DNA of 64,000 bases from Chaenocephalus aceratus (taxonomy: Eukaryota; Chordata; Actinopteri; Perciformes; Channichthyidae), in NCBI GenBank assembly GCA_023974075.1, contig CM043790.1:5185127-5249126 (forward strand). Reading direction: 5' to 3'. The first letter of the stretch is position 1. Every line of letters begins with the position of its first letter. Both the position numbers and the translations under genes were made by a program. The notes under the pieces are model-generated. The model made no database searches. It worked only from the letters and a program-made list of their open reading frames with translations, and had not been told where the DNA came from. This document shows, one piece after another, positions 34,901 through 48,700 of this stretch.

Positions 34901-37900
34901 TATTTGACCGTGATTTAATTGTAATACACGTTTCAAAATGATGCCGAAGTAACAACATGCTGATACCGGTTAGTAAAAACCATGAATTAATGCTTTGACA
35001 AGTCTGCAGACAGACGGCAGGCGAAAAACCTTTTAAGATGCGTGTTTTCTAAATGGACTTGGCTAAACTAACGTTATATATGCTCCGACCGTCCACACTC
35101 ACAACAACGGCCTATACAGACATAAATAAACCAGCGACTGTATTCATCCTGACACAGGCAGTCTGTGGTTTGTAGGGCTGAACGATATACCGTGTCATGG
35201 CGATAACCGCGGTATGCGCATGCGCGGTATTCACACCGCAGGGACGTGCGGTTTTATTCATTTAAAAAAAAAAAAATGCTATCGCACTTTAGCACATAAT
35301 TCAAAAATAAAGATACCCTTATTACTTATCGAAACTGCACATACAATATATCCGATTAAAGCTGAGACTCCACAGATTATTTAAGTATAGTATCTAAGCG
35401 ATCCGATCTCGCAACAGGGGAAGCAAACACAGACATCACAACACGTACCTTTTTACGGAGCTTTTACGGGAGATCGTCTCACCGTAGCTGTCAATCTGAT
35501 CAAAAGACGTGTTCAATGGCATTAAAACGAGAAAGGAAAAACGCGGCTGAATCGGTTGATCCATAGGTTGATAATGTATCTGTGGCTTTGAAGCAATTGT
35601 TTATAATCCATAATTCCATTTTTATGTAAAAATCGGTGCACAACAGTTAGCTGCTAATGGTAGCCACCAGAGTGTATGCAGCTTCCGGTTTTGGCTACAT
35701 GTCACTCTCACTCCTTATTTGGTAATGTGTGTGTTAGACTGCGCTGGACTGCCGCATAGCCAAGACCGGAAGCAGCAGCCACTCTGGTGGCTACCATTAG
35801 AAGCTAACTTTTGCTCTGCTATATTTACATAAAAATGGAACGATGGATTATAAATTAAATAATTTTTTTATACAGAGATGTTAAAAACCTATGGATTAAA
35901 CGATTCAGCCGCGTTTTTTCTTTCTCGTTTTAATGCCATTGAACGCGTCTTTTGATCAGATTGACAGCTACGGTGAGACATCTCCCCTAGAAGCTACGTA
36001 AAGGTACGTGTTGTGATGTCTGTGGTTGCCTCCCCTCTTCGAGTTCAGATCACTCAGTGATGATACTATATACCTACATAATCTGTGGAACCTCAGCTTT
36101 AATCGGATATCTTGTATGTGCAGCTACGATAAGTAATAAGGGTACTTTTATCTTGAGTTCTGTGCCAAAGTGCGTTAGCATTTTTCGCTCAGGGGTCATT
36201 TAGATGCTTCTTATGAGACTTGTGTTTTGTTTTGGTAAAAATGGTTTGTATCGTCAGTTAGCTGAGATTATTCCCGTTCATCTGGTATAACGCATTAATA
36301 GGTTCTTAAATATTACGATCCCCTGAGACTGTCGTGAAAAAAAAAAGTAAAGTACCCGCCGGGACTTTGGGGTTTAACAGTTTAAAATAACCGCAATATA
36401 TACCGCGGGGGGGGGGGGAAATCGCGATGTCAGTTTTTTTCAATACCGTGCAGCCCTAGTGGTTTGTACTTGTTTAACTTTTGTCTAGTGCAAATGCTTC
36501 ATATCGTTTACCCCTGTCACAGTCCACGGGCACATCGTATCTGTCCCCGGCTGTTTGAAGAGCAAGCATGGGAAACAAAAGACAGCATTTACCTGTTTGC
36601 ATCCAGCTAGCCATGCCTTTCTGGTGTACCAGCTACGTGAGAAGCCTCGTTGATACGTTTTGTCTTTTTCACGAGCTTGCTGCGATATATACAAATCGGG
36701 TTGGTCCGGTCCAAGGTCTTTAAGCAACAGTTTATCTCCCAAACTTCTCCTTTCGAAAGGATTGGAGAGTAGCTCTTGCACGGAATTGGGTGCGGACCGA
36801 GGTCCAGCGACTCCACCTGCACACGAAGCCATTCTCATCCAACTACTGCGTCACCTTGGTCACTCACGAGTCTAAAAAACAACTCATGTAAGCAACGTGG
36901 GCGCCAAGGTGAGCGCCCTCGTGACCAAAATATTTGGCGGCGCTGATTGGCTGAAATTATGTTTCGGCGGCACAGTTTACTATTGAGACTTTTGCAACGT
37001 GCTGGTTGCTGCTGTTTGGCTCGGTAACTTTAGACATCGTAACACAATTTTAAACGAGATTTTATTGTAGATTATACATTTTACTGATACCAATTGTATG
37101 ATATTTACCTTGTTCATTAAAAATAAAAATATAAAATATATATATTTTTTAAATATTTTTTTTTTCATTTTTTTTTTTTGTATGTGGGAAGAGGTGGGGC
37201 GGCCGCCACTGTATAGCAGCATGTAAAAAAGACATTTCACCTGAATAAAAGTATACATAAAACATTAACAAAAGAAAGATATACATCTATAGAGTATCTC
37301 TAGAGTAAAACAAATATTCAGAATAAGTTAAAACTTACTATAATAAACTAACCTGATATTACGACTGAAACTATGCAGGATATATACATTATGAAGTTTG
37401 CTAAGTCGTTGCTGTTTTTCACTTAAGCTGCAATACTACCTTCCTAACCATAACTGTTGTTCTTGTCCTACTTTAGGCACAGTCCAAAATAGTAAGGGTA
37501 TAACCTTCTATGTTATAGGTTTGAGGGTCATATGGATTGCCCCCCAGGGATGTCCCACCCTTCATTCTCAGTCAACCACAGCATCCTGGAAGCTGTGAGA
37601 CCCCGACTCAAAGACTTTCACCAGCTGCTACTGGAACCCCCAAAGGTAAAAACACTGCTTTAACATAAAACAATATATTGTATATTAAAGTGACAAGTCT
37701 GCATGGAACTATTTCATCCAAGTTGAGTCCAACCCGTTTTGAGCTGTTCTCAGTTTAGTTTGGATTAGTACGTTTCATTGGAACATCCGTCATCTTCAGC
37801 TGTTTCCTGTCACAGAATCACTGTGTGACATGGACTCTTTACCACACACGTATTCAGGAATTGCTGTCGATGGATCCCAGTCACTTGTGTATATATTGAG

Positions 37901-40900
37901 CAGAGTTTTTGATCTCCACCAACAGGCGAATCTGATGAAGACAACGTGGGGCGTGCTGGACCCCCCTGTGGGCAACACCAGGCTCAACGTGGTCAGACTG
38001 GTGGCCAGTCTGCTGCAGAGCAACACTCACAGCATTAACACAGAACTCATTAACCTCAACACACTGGGAATAATACTAGTGAGTAATATCTACTTGAAGC
38101 CAGATTGTTTTCACACTGCCAACCCTACAATCTCATTACAGTAACATGCTTTACAACTTAGGCTGAGCTAGTCTCTTTATCTTTGGGAAACATTTCATTG
38201 TTTTTTCTATTTTATGTTGAAGTTACAGATTATGAATATAACGCTGCCATTTTATAATGCTGCAATTATCTTATATCCTAAAAAGTGTTCATCCATGGGA
38301 GACATTAACGTCTGGCAAGTTTATAAGAAATTGATTGAAGATTGTGTTACTAGGGTTACGGTTTCTTTAGTTTATGTTCTGTTTTTATTTCAACTTTTTA
38401 GCCCATATAAAATAAGGCCTACATAACTCACAATATAGTCTAAACCGTTAATTGCCCACATAAAGCATAGAACCTTCTGCCCTCAGTTGCTATGCTCCAA
38501 TGCTAACGAACATCTTATCCAATCCTCAATCTTTTTGAAACATTTAATATGCTGTCTTAGCTTATTTTTAGGTTGTAGCTACAGATTGTGAATATAAGGC
38601 TGCCATTTTATAATGCTGCAATGAAGTGTTCTTGGAATATAATAAAGTGAGTTTTATCATTAAGGAGTACCGTACTTTTCGGACTATAAGCCGCGACTTT
38701 TCCCCCCATTTTTTTTGTACAGCTAACGGCCACTAGGGAACCTCCTAAATCTATGGATTTTACAGGTAAAATTAACCACCTTTAACACTATGGGCTCTAG
38801 GACCGGTCCGCCACCTTTAAGCGGCGGGCTCCAGCAGGAAAAGCTGGAGGCCGGAAAAGAGTGTAGACAGGTAGCGCGCCAAAGTAAAAGTGGAACCGAG
38901 AGACAGAACGAGAGCAAGATAGACGGACAATTTAGCTGCTGCGGCTTATATGCAGGTGCGCTTTATAGTCCGAAAAGTACGGTACTGATGTTTTCTTTAG
39001 TACTCTGATAAAGTTCAGTGACAAATCTATTCTAATGTTCCTATTGTATTTATTATTTTGTTTTGCTCCACAGGATATGTATTTCAAATACATCTGGAAC
39101 AACTTCCTCCACATTCAAGTGGAGATCTGTACAGCCATGATTCTGGCTATGCCCCCCGCCCCCACCGAGACCCAGCCAGACACAGAGCAGGACACTGCAA
39201 GGGAGAGCATCCTCATCAAACACGTAAGATTAGAACAATTTCATCAAATAAAATAACTTTGATTATATTTGTTGTACTGAAAGACACAAGTCACTATGAA
39301 CTACTACATTGTGGCCACGCTGAATTGTTTGTAGTAGAACCTTTATTTAGCCAGGAAAATCAATTAAGAACAAATTGTTATTTTCAATGATGACCTGAAG
39401 GGAGGCGAAAGGCTTCCTGAGGGGACGGGGTTGGGAGGAAGGAAATAAAAAGACAGACTCCGTGCACTACAGAACCCAGGAGACAACACCATGACACAGA
39501 GCAGGGCATAGCTGTTCAACATATAACTTCTCTAAAACAATACTGCTGGGGTTCAATCAGTCATTCAAATGATATAGAACATTCATCCATTCATTCATGT
39601 ATTTACTTTGTTTGTGTTTTTCTTCCACCAGCTGTTTCAAAAGTGCCAGTTTATACAGAGAATTGTAGAAGCCTGGAGCTCCAACGAGAAAGATCAGTGA
39701 GTATTCTGCTCTGTGAAAACACGAGTCACTCTGTCAGAGTTTAACAATGCCTTATTCATTTGCTGCAGTCGAAAAGAATACACCATGATCCCTACTATGG
39801 TTCTATTAGTGTGTGTATACACAGGGTTGGGAGGGTTACTTTGTACATGTAATCAGTTACTGATTACTGAATACATGGCTCTGAAAGTAATCCTAATCCA
39901 GTTACAGTTACGTGTCTTAAAACACGTAATCAGATTACTTTTAGATTACTTTTGGATTACTTTCTTTGTCCAGATGGGTATGTTTTGGTGTAGGCCTACA
40001 GGAGACACAAAAAGCAAAAGGAAACTGAACGTGTTTTTACTGTTTTAATTAGGGTTGCCAGAAACTGACCATGCTCAAAATCGATTATTCGGCAGCCCTG
40101 GCGAATAATAATCGATTATTCGACCGACCCCCCCCCCCCGCGGGAGAAAAAAAGAAAGGAATTCCGTTGTTTTCTTTACTGGAACATGTTTAACAGTACA
40201 AACAACAAACAAGCATGTCATAACAACGACGTGGCCTTGAAGTGAAGTTGGTAATGGCCGGCTGTGCTGCGTCTTTCTCTGTAACCTCTTTGGCGTGCTT
40301 TGCACTCAAATGCGAACGCATTGTTGAGGTTGAGTTGTGATAGACCAACGTCTTTTCGCAGAGCTTGCATTTAACTTCCTTTGGACTTGTAAGTTCGAAG
40401 TAGTTCCACGAGGAGGAACTCTTTTTACCTGCCGCTTTGTTCATCTTTAGTCGCACGTGTGAGGGAGAGGGGGGGTGGGGGCGGGGTCGGTGTTTAGCGT
40501 GCTGCAGCAGCAGTCTGCTCTGCACGCAGGCTTCCTCCAAGTTTACAGTAAAACAAACTGGTGGTGTGACCAATGGCCATTTACAATTATTAATACTATT
40601 ACTATTATTAGCATATATATATTTATATATATTTTGGTTGAAACTAAGCCAGAAAAAAAAAAAATCGATTTTTAAAAATAATATTCGATTATGGAGACTG
40701 TAGCGAATATTCGAGTAATCGAATAATCACTGGCATCCCTAGTTTTAATGGCTTATCAAGAGCACAACTGAAACATCACATCTGAAACGATGTAACAACA
40801 TAATACACGTTCTGGGGATGCAGTGAGGAGTGAGGGACACGGCAATGAATGAATTAAAATGTCGAACTCTGACTTCATTTTAAGGACATTTTGGCCAGGG

Positions 40901-42542
40901 GTGTAGAGCTATATGTGTTTAAGCACCGGATTGGCAAAACAGGAGAGTGTGTGCACCAGTCTGCCTTGATCTATGTATTCATGTCTGTGACCCTCACAGT
41001 ATCTGCTGCCAGGGCAATACATGTACAGATTACGTAACGCTGTTTTATAGAAGGAACACCTCCTTCACTTCATGAAATCTCTGCAGCACCAGGAGGCAGC
41101 GGGAGGGTTAACTCAGCCTCTGAGAAGACCAGCGCGCCACGCACCGCCTTCCACGCACCGCCTTCCACGCACCGCCTTCCACGCACCGCCTTTCACGCAC
41201 CGCACCGCCTTTCATGCACCGCCTTCTCTGTGTTTACCTGTGTTGATGTGTTTTAACCACACACCTCTACAAACACACACACGATTTCATCGCAGACTTC
41301 TGTTCCTCCATGTTTCGTTGTTATCGTTTCGCTGAGCGAGCGGACCCGCACATTTTTTTCAAACGCTCCCTTTTTTGGTCCATCTGCGCGGTAATAGGTT
41401 TTGTGCGCTGTGATGATTCGGCTGTACCTTTAGTAATGAATATTACATGTTGAGAGGAAATCTTTCCACCAATAATTCCAATAAGTAATCCAAAATGTAT
41501 TCACTTCAGGTTAAAGTAACTGTAATCAGATTACTCAAATGTAACGCGAGCTGTATACAGTTACTTGATTTTTGTATTCTGATTACGTAACGCCGTTACA
41601 TGTATTCCGTTACAACCCAACCGTGTGTATATATTATATACAGTGGTCAGACTAATGACTCGTAATGATATGTCCTCATATCTGGTGTGTTCATTGGTGT
41701 TATAGGGCAGAAGGTGGTCGTCGACGAGGATACATGGGCCACCTCACCAGAATAGCCAACTCTATAGTTCATAACTGTGACAAAGGCCCCAACGGTCCAC
41801 AGATACAACAGCTCATCTCTGGTAAGGACTTGTTATCCATCTCCTCATGTCGCATTACTTAGCTCTCTGTTCATCTCACTTTCCTTTATGTAATTGCATC
41901 TGAAATGGACCTCAAGGCACCATTCTTTAACATTTCTGTTAAATATACAGTATATGAAGATGCAGTGTATATATATATATAAACTGTGTGTGTGTGTCAG
42001 AGCTGCCAGCAGAAGACCGAGACAAATGGGAGGCCTTTATTTCTGGGCAGCTGTCTGACACAAACAAGAGAAACACTGTGGACCTGGTGAGTAGCTACAG
42101 GAACATCATCACTGATGTCAAGCTCTAATGTTTACTAAACCACATGTTAGCTGTACAATGCAGTTATTTAGACAATTAACCAGTTGTTATTGTGTTGTCT
42201 CTGTACTCCAGTGCATTGGATATGAAATCAAATAGTAAAGTTCTTATTTTTCCAGATCAGTTTTTGAGCTTAGTTTTATACAATTTTAGATATTCATAAA
42301 GATTTAGACCAGGGTGCACTGCGCCAGAGCACATGCACACATCTAGATGGATTAATTTGATTACACAGCTCTGCCTGATCAGTAGTATGGAATGCCCGTT
42401 GATGCGGTCAATATATCTTTCTTCTTTTCTTGCTTACATCTTTTCTTTAGGTGAATACACACCACATCCATTCTTCCAGTGATGATGAGGTGGACTTTAA
42501 AGACAGCGGCTTTCACCAGGACTCTTCTCTACAACAAGTAAG

Positions 42543-42622
<80 letters not shown>

Positions 42623-42636
42623 ATACACACACACAC

Positions 42637-42710
<74 letters not shown>

Positions 42711-45700
42711 CAGAGCAGGCCCATAGCCACACACATCTAATTTATCTACCAATAGATGTAAGTCACCGTCTTTAACAGAAGCTCTGTTGATTCGAGGTAA
42801 ATCCTTTAAGCATATTCTCTTAACAGCATTAGGACAAGTGCCATACAAATCCCATGTATTATTATTAACAGTTCTGATGGGACACCATGACGTTTAAACC
42901 AGTGTGCATAGAAAGGGAAACAGTTATCAGCTTTCCCTAAATGACAAAGTGCTAATGAATCATGATTACATCAAGTGAGACGTCTTACACTGGCTACTTG
43001 TGTAACTTGTAATCTCTGTAAAGAAAGCATATTATGCAACATGGGTTGAGTGATTCAACTCAAAAAATCTGGCTTCTAATACAATCCAAATATTTATTTG
43101 TGTTATTGAACAAAACTAACTAATTTAACAAAAACTAGAATGATAGGAATCCTTGTCTGTGGTTTCTTGTTGAGGTGTTTTGGGACGTGTGCAGATCTTC
43201 AGACATTGAGATGTCTGCACCTCATGCTCGATACCACTAAATGCACTTCCCCTATTCCCTATCTGTTGAAATGCAAATAATTCAAGCTAAATGTCCCTTT
43301 AAATTCAAATATGTTGTGACTATGGGTCTTGCAAAATCTACTACTAACTACTAATGTTATTTAGGACATTTGACTTCAATTAATATTCTCTGATGTGTTG
43401 TAAATGAATCTTAAAGCATTTTGGCATCTGACTATAAATGCATGTTTGTGCTTTTTTTTAGCCATTAACGTGTGTAGTGTACTTGTTAAACATTCTTTTG
43501 TTTCTACATCTTAGTATGTGCATTTGCTATGTTCTGTACTGTAAGTAATGACCAGCTGTGTGTAGAGCCAAGACTATATCATTATCGTTGGTCCTGGGTT
43601 TTGCCAGGCCTTTTCTGATTATCAGATGCAACAAATGACGTCCAATTTTATTGAGCAGTTCGGCTTCAATGACGAAGAGTTTGCTGATCAGGACGATGTT
43701 GTGGAGTGAGTACTCATCCTGCATGACTGAACAGCTGTCTTCATATTACTGTGTAACAATCAAGGGGCAGGGCACATAACAACGTTGGTGGTGGGGGTTT
43801 CATTTCATAATGTCACATTAATATGCTCTTCACTTTATTTGATCTGCCTGATTGTTATGACATGAGCTTTCTCTTTGATTCCTGTTCAAGGTTCACGTTG
43901 ACATCAAACAAAGTAATGCCACTTGCCGTTCAGCACAATTCTGATTGGAGCAAAAAGAACCTTGACAGTAACAAATGTCCCAATAAAAAGAACAGCTACT
44001 GCCATTACCTCTTTAAAAAGGCTGCCATAATAAATAGATAGTATATGGCTTGAAAAGAAGAAACTCTTACATTCAGCTTTATGTTTTTCTGTGCTCTCCC
44101 TTTCTGTATTTCTTTGGGCAAACTGGTTGTGGGGGTGACATCTTCTGCAACTGTTGGGAGATGGCTGTTAGTCGATTATTGATTTCAAATGTTTGCTTCA
44201 TTTGAAACGGTTTGTGATTTGAAGTAGAGCTTTTCTACATAGATGTTTGAATTGGCATAATCAGGCTAGGCAGGTGGGGTGGGCGAAACGAGTCCACCAA
44301 TACAAACGTTCAGCACAATCCATTCCTCAAGTCCTCACAACCATTCTTCTACCTTTTTTAAATAGGTTTACAAGAGAGCATCTAAAAAAAAAATAGAGGG
44401 CACATTTTAATTTTTTTGTTGTTGTTACACGTGGATCTCTATGGATCCAAGCATGCATTTCTAAATATGGAAAGGTCTGGAGGTTTAATGCTGTTTAAAA
44501 GACTTCCATCAATAGTCATTACTAGTTCAACATTAAACTGGTAACATTGAACACAGCAGCATTCTCTGTCAGTTCTCTATACTTCTATTTCATCTAAGAA
44601 TGACATGACTGTAAATACTGTGAGGGTGAAGAGTGTTATTTGCTGCACTGTTGTATTGGTGTCTTCTAGTAGGGGCTCAGGGTCTGGTGTTCCTTCCATC
44701 TGTTCAGGCGAAATGCCGGGAACGTATCGACCTGGCATTTCAAGGTCAACTTCAGGTCAAAGGCCTAAACTCATTGGACACTGACTGTGCTTTAAATCAA
44801 ACTGGCCAGTTATCTTTAATGCACGATGGACGGTAAAGCGTGTAAGAGAAGATTAAATTAGGATACTATTATAGTCCCTCCTATATGTGCCATATGAAAA
44901 GCGGGGAAGAGTAATAAGGTGATGAGATTGACGAATTCCTGTGTGCTTTGTAGGCTGGATGAGGAGTATGGAGATTGTTGGGTTCATGTGAGGGTTGGAC
45001 TTAATGTATATCTAATGTGACTCAGTCTTCACCTCCTGTGTTAGTTCATTGCAGTCTCATTGGCCTGATGGAGTTGACTCTATCTAACATGGCATCCTAC
45101 ATTTTAACTGCTTAGTTTGCTTTATGAAGCAGGACTTTTCTGATGAGGAGGTCCATTTAATGCTTTCCGGCGTCACTGAGGTAGTCTCTCAATGTTTTAA
45201 GCCTTGCTCAGCACAAAATCTGCACGCATAGGGAAACTGCCAGTGCTGCTCAGTCAAATATGAAGAGAAATATACTGTACCTTGCCACCTTGTTTATTCA
45301 GAAATAGTTCCATCGAGTAACTCCTCTTACTGTAAACCCATAATATAGAGTCTCAGGAACTGCCTTCAAAACCTACGTTTGATTTCTTTGTTCATGTGTG
45401 ATGTGATAACATTGCAATTCCACAAGAAAATGGTGTGCGTCCTGATCAAACTCCAGTTAGAGATCCCACTGACAATGAGGCTCGAACTTGTGTGTCGAGT
45501 TTATGTTTGTGTTAAAAAAAATTTATATCAACGAATGAGGGCTTCTCCATAAATGTTCTTAATTAGATCCAGGATAACGACATTGCAGGATACAACACTT
45601 AGTTAAAGTTATGTAAACGATACTGACCAGGATGAACACCAAAAAGTCTCAATTCTTTCTTTCAAAGAGAACAAATTGTCAGATAATGTATAATGAAAAT

Positions 45701-48700
45701 CTTTGTTATAATCTATATCCACCTTTTAGTAAGTATGACGGGATGTTGGAAGGCGTATCATTCACCGTTGAGAGCTGCGTTAGAAGTGTCCCTCTGTTTC
45801 CAGGCATTGTGCTAAGCTTTGAGCTGCTACGTTTCTTATCAGATGAAGTTGATAATTTACGAATATGTTGGACTTCCCTTCAAATAATAGCCTTTTTGGA
45901 TACAGACTTGCCATTTGGGAAACATTGCCATCTACTAAGCAATGTCAAAAATGGCTTTACTGGAAAAAAAAACATGGCCTGTTTATAACTATTTTCTTTT
46001 CTTTGACCAGTTTACAAAAACCATTCATATAAAGAATGAAAGTGGCTATGAGAAGCGCAGTGTATATGTTCCTATGATCATGAAGGGTTAAAGCTGTGTG
46101 CTACTGCCTTTGTGTTGCCATATATGTGGATGCCTAACGACCCTAACTAAACTAAACTCTGTTCTCTTTAACATTGCAGTATTCCGTTTGATAGAATATC
46201 AGACATCAATTTTTCACTGAATACAAATGAAAGTGTAAGTACTTTGATTATTAATCTTGAATTCATACGTAGTCAATCACTGAGGAGATCATAACATGAT
46301 ATTGGAACAAATGAAAATGTGTTATATTATCATATGGCATGTTTTTTTTTATCTCAATGTTAACATTCATTTAGAAGCAGATGCCACAAAGCGACGTGAT
46401 ACAAAGTGAAATTCTTAACGAATAAAATATAAGGATTTATAGCCTGTATTTGAACCAAGGCTGATTCTATCAAAAGCTCGACCACTGATGCGAGACCTGA
46501 GCTTATATGCCAGAAGTTATTTCCATAGATTTTCCACATAAATGCTTCTCGGCTGAGTGACTTCTGTTCTGCGGGGTCCAGCCCTAGTTTGTGAACTTTT
46601 GATATGACATATTGTTTCTAAATATATCGCCCCTGTGTGTTTTCCCCAGGCAAATATAGCTTTGTTTGAGGCACGCTGTAAGGAGAAAATCCAGCAGTTT
46701 GAAGACGCTGGTTCAGACGAGGAGGATATCTGGGATGAAAAAGATGTCACCTTTGCACCAGAGGCACAGAGACGCCCCAGGTCAGCAACGCACTCACACA
46801 CAGGATGTCTCTTTGTAATGTCGTACATAATAAACGTTGATACATTTTAACACCTTCAGATCATTCTTCTACTAAAATGACAATTCATATATTTTTTTTT
46901 AACTGTACCTGGAATATTAACATTATTCATTAGTCATTGGCTAATTCAGCTTTTCTTCTAATCAATCAGCCGTTATGATCATTGAGAGATGCCAACAACC
47001 GTTCACTGTATGTGCCTCGTTTAACCCTAATGGTGCGTTCACACGTGATTACATGTCAAGTCAATGCAAAGACGCAGATGGGTGCGAATTCGATTGAAGA
47101 AAAAAAATGTAATTGTTTTCAACTCGAGCGTCAACTTCGCGTGACGCATTCTCGCATTAGCCAATCAGCGGTGAGGATCTCAGCCTGACGTTGAATCAGA
47201 AAACCCAGCCATTAGCTGTTAGCACACAGAGCTCACAGCTCCTCATATCGGTTCAGAAACTTGAGGAAAGTGATACATGTACAAACCACAGTCCCTCGTG
47301 AAGATGATTGTCCATTAAAAATAACTCCTGCTCCGTCTGTCTGTCTCAGGAGCTCGGGCAGCACGGACAGCGAGGAAAGTACAGACTCGGAGGAGGAGGA
47401 TGTGAAGAGAGATCCGTTCGAAGCTGCCAACCTCAGCACCGACGACAGAATGGAAGTCGACACAGGTTTGTAAACACAACACTACTACACAACAACCCTA
47501 ATAGCATATCAATAACTATAAAGAACCCAAAATGTTACCTTGATGTAGATTTCAGTTAAGGGTTTTGCACACAGTGCTGATGATGCGGGTTATGGAAAGG
47601 CTATATGCTGCATATCAATGCAAGAAGAACTAGTGCTGGGGTTAATACTTACATTTTCAGACTTATATTTATATTATTATATTATAAATTACATTTTATA
47701 GGGCCAGTGTGGACGGCCAACTTTGATGACATCCCCATGGACACAGGTACATCCACTGCTCCAGCCACCAGCCCTAACAACCCTGCTGCCTCCTCTCCTT
47801 TGGCCTCCCCCTCCTCTTCCACAGAAGACCTCCCTGAGACCTCATGGAGCTCCCCCCCTCCCGCCACATCCAACGCTGAAACAGGCTGGGCCGATTTCTC
47901 CAACTTCACCCCCGTCAGGTAGGAAGTTCACACAGATCTGCAGCGCTTCAGGAGAACGGCTGTGATCGTCTTTGCACCTGAAAGAGTGACTCGTAAATAA
48001 AACATCCTCTCTTGCAGCCCCAAAGACCCTCTGAGATGCAACTCTCCTGTTGCTATGGAAACCAGCCTAGAGACAATGGACCCTCTGGGAGTCAATGCAC
48101 CCACACAGTCTGAAGGTGAGATGTGTGCAGGAATTAGTTCTTTACCTGAATATGAGTTAGCATTTTAGCACTTCTGGGCTCCCTTATCTCAAAGTTAAGG
48201 TTTTTTTAATTGGGTTTTTGATTAAATGCCCTAATTATGGTCTATGGTGCGTACATGCTTACAATATTTTTATATTTAGTTTACAACATAAAATACTCAT
48301 TGATGGAGCCATATACAGACTTATATTATTTAATAGTTATCCATTTATTTTCAAAGTAAATGGATAATCGTTTTTAATAATCGTGATATCAATTATTGAC
48401 CCAAATAATCGAGATTATGATTTTTGCCATAATCGAGCAGCCCTACTTGTATATAGTGGCATCAATAAAATATATTGAACAAAAATAACTTTAGCTTGGA
48501 CCTTATTAAACCCATGCGTAATATTAGCTAACAAGGGTCGCAATCACGTTTTGCTTTACTTTTGGAGGACTGAATACCTCCTGTAGGTTGTTGAGTGTTA
48601 AGATCTGACATCTATTCTTTTCTCTCCTAACCCGCCAGATTATGATGGCTGGTTGGGTAACAATGAGGCCTCCCTCTCCTCCAACTCACCTAAGCATTGT

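Larger units (their letters stand above)
39811..41631. mobile_element. DNA element with GGTTGGG ends, hosting a hAT insertion
   Basis: The left end carries GGGTTGGGAGGGTTACTTTG followed by many GTAATC/GATTAC motifs. The right end is the complementary type (GTTACAACCCAACC) with the same GATTAC motifs. GTGTGTATA lies at both edges (39811-39819, 41623-41631), an apparent 9-bp duplication, although its simple composition weakens that evidence. It contains the complete hAT at 40.05-40.74 kb and a 14-bp tandem repeat at 41.1 kb. Confidence 0.6.

Noticed and set aside
42451..42848. Long Thr-His and Cys-Val open frames
   Set aside because: Pure products of CA/GT microsatellites in both strands. The same applies near 395-476, 48,840-48,960 and 50,871-50,950.
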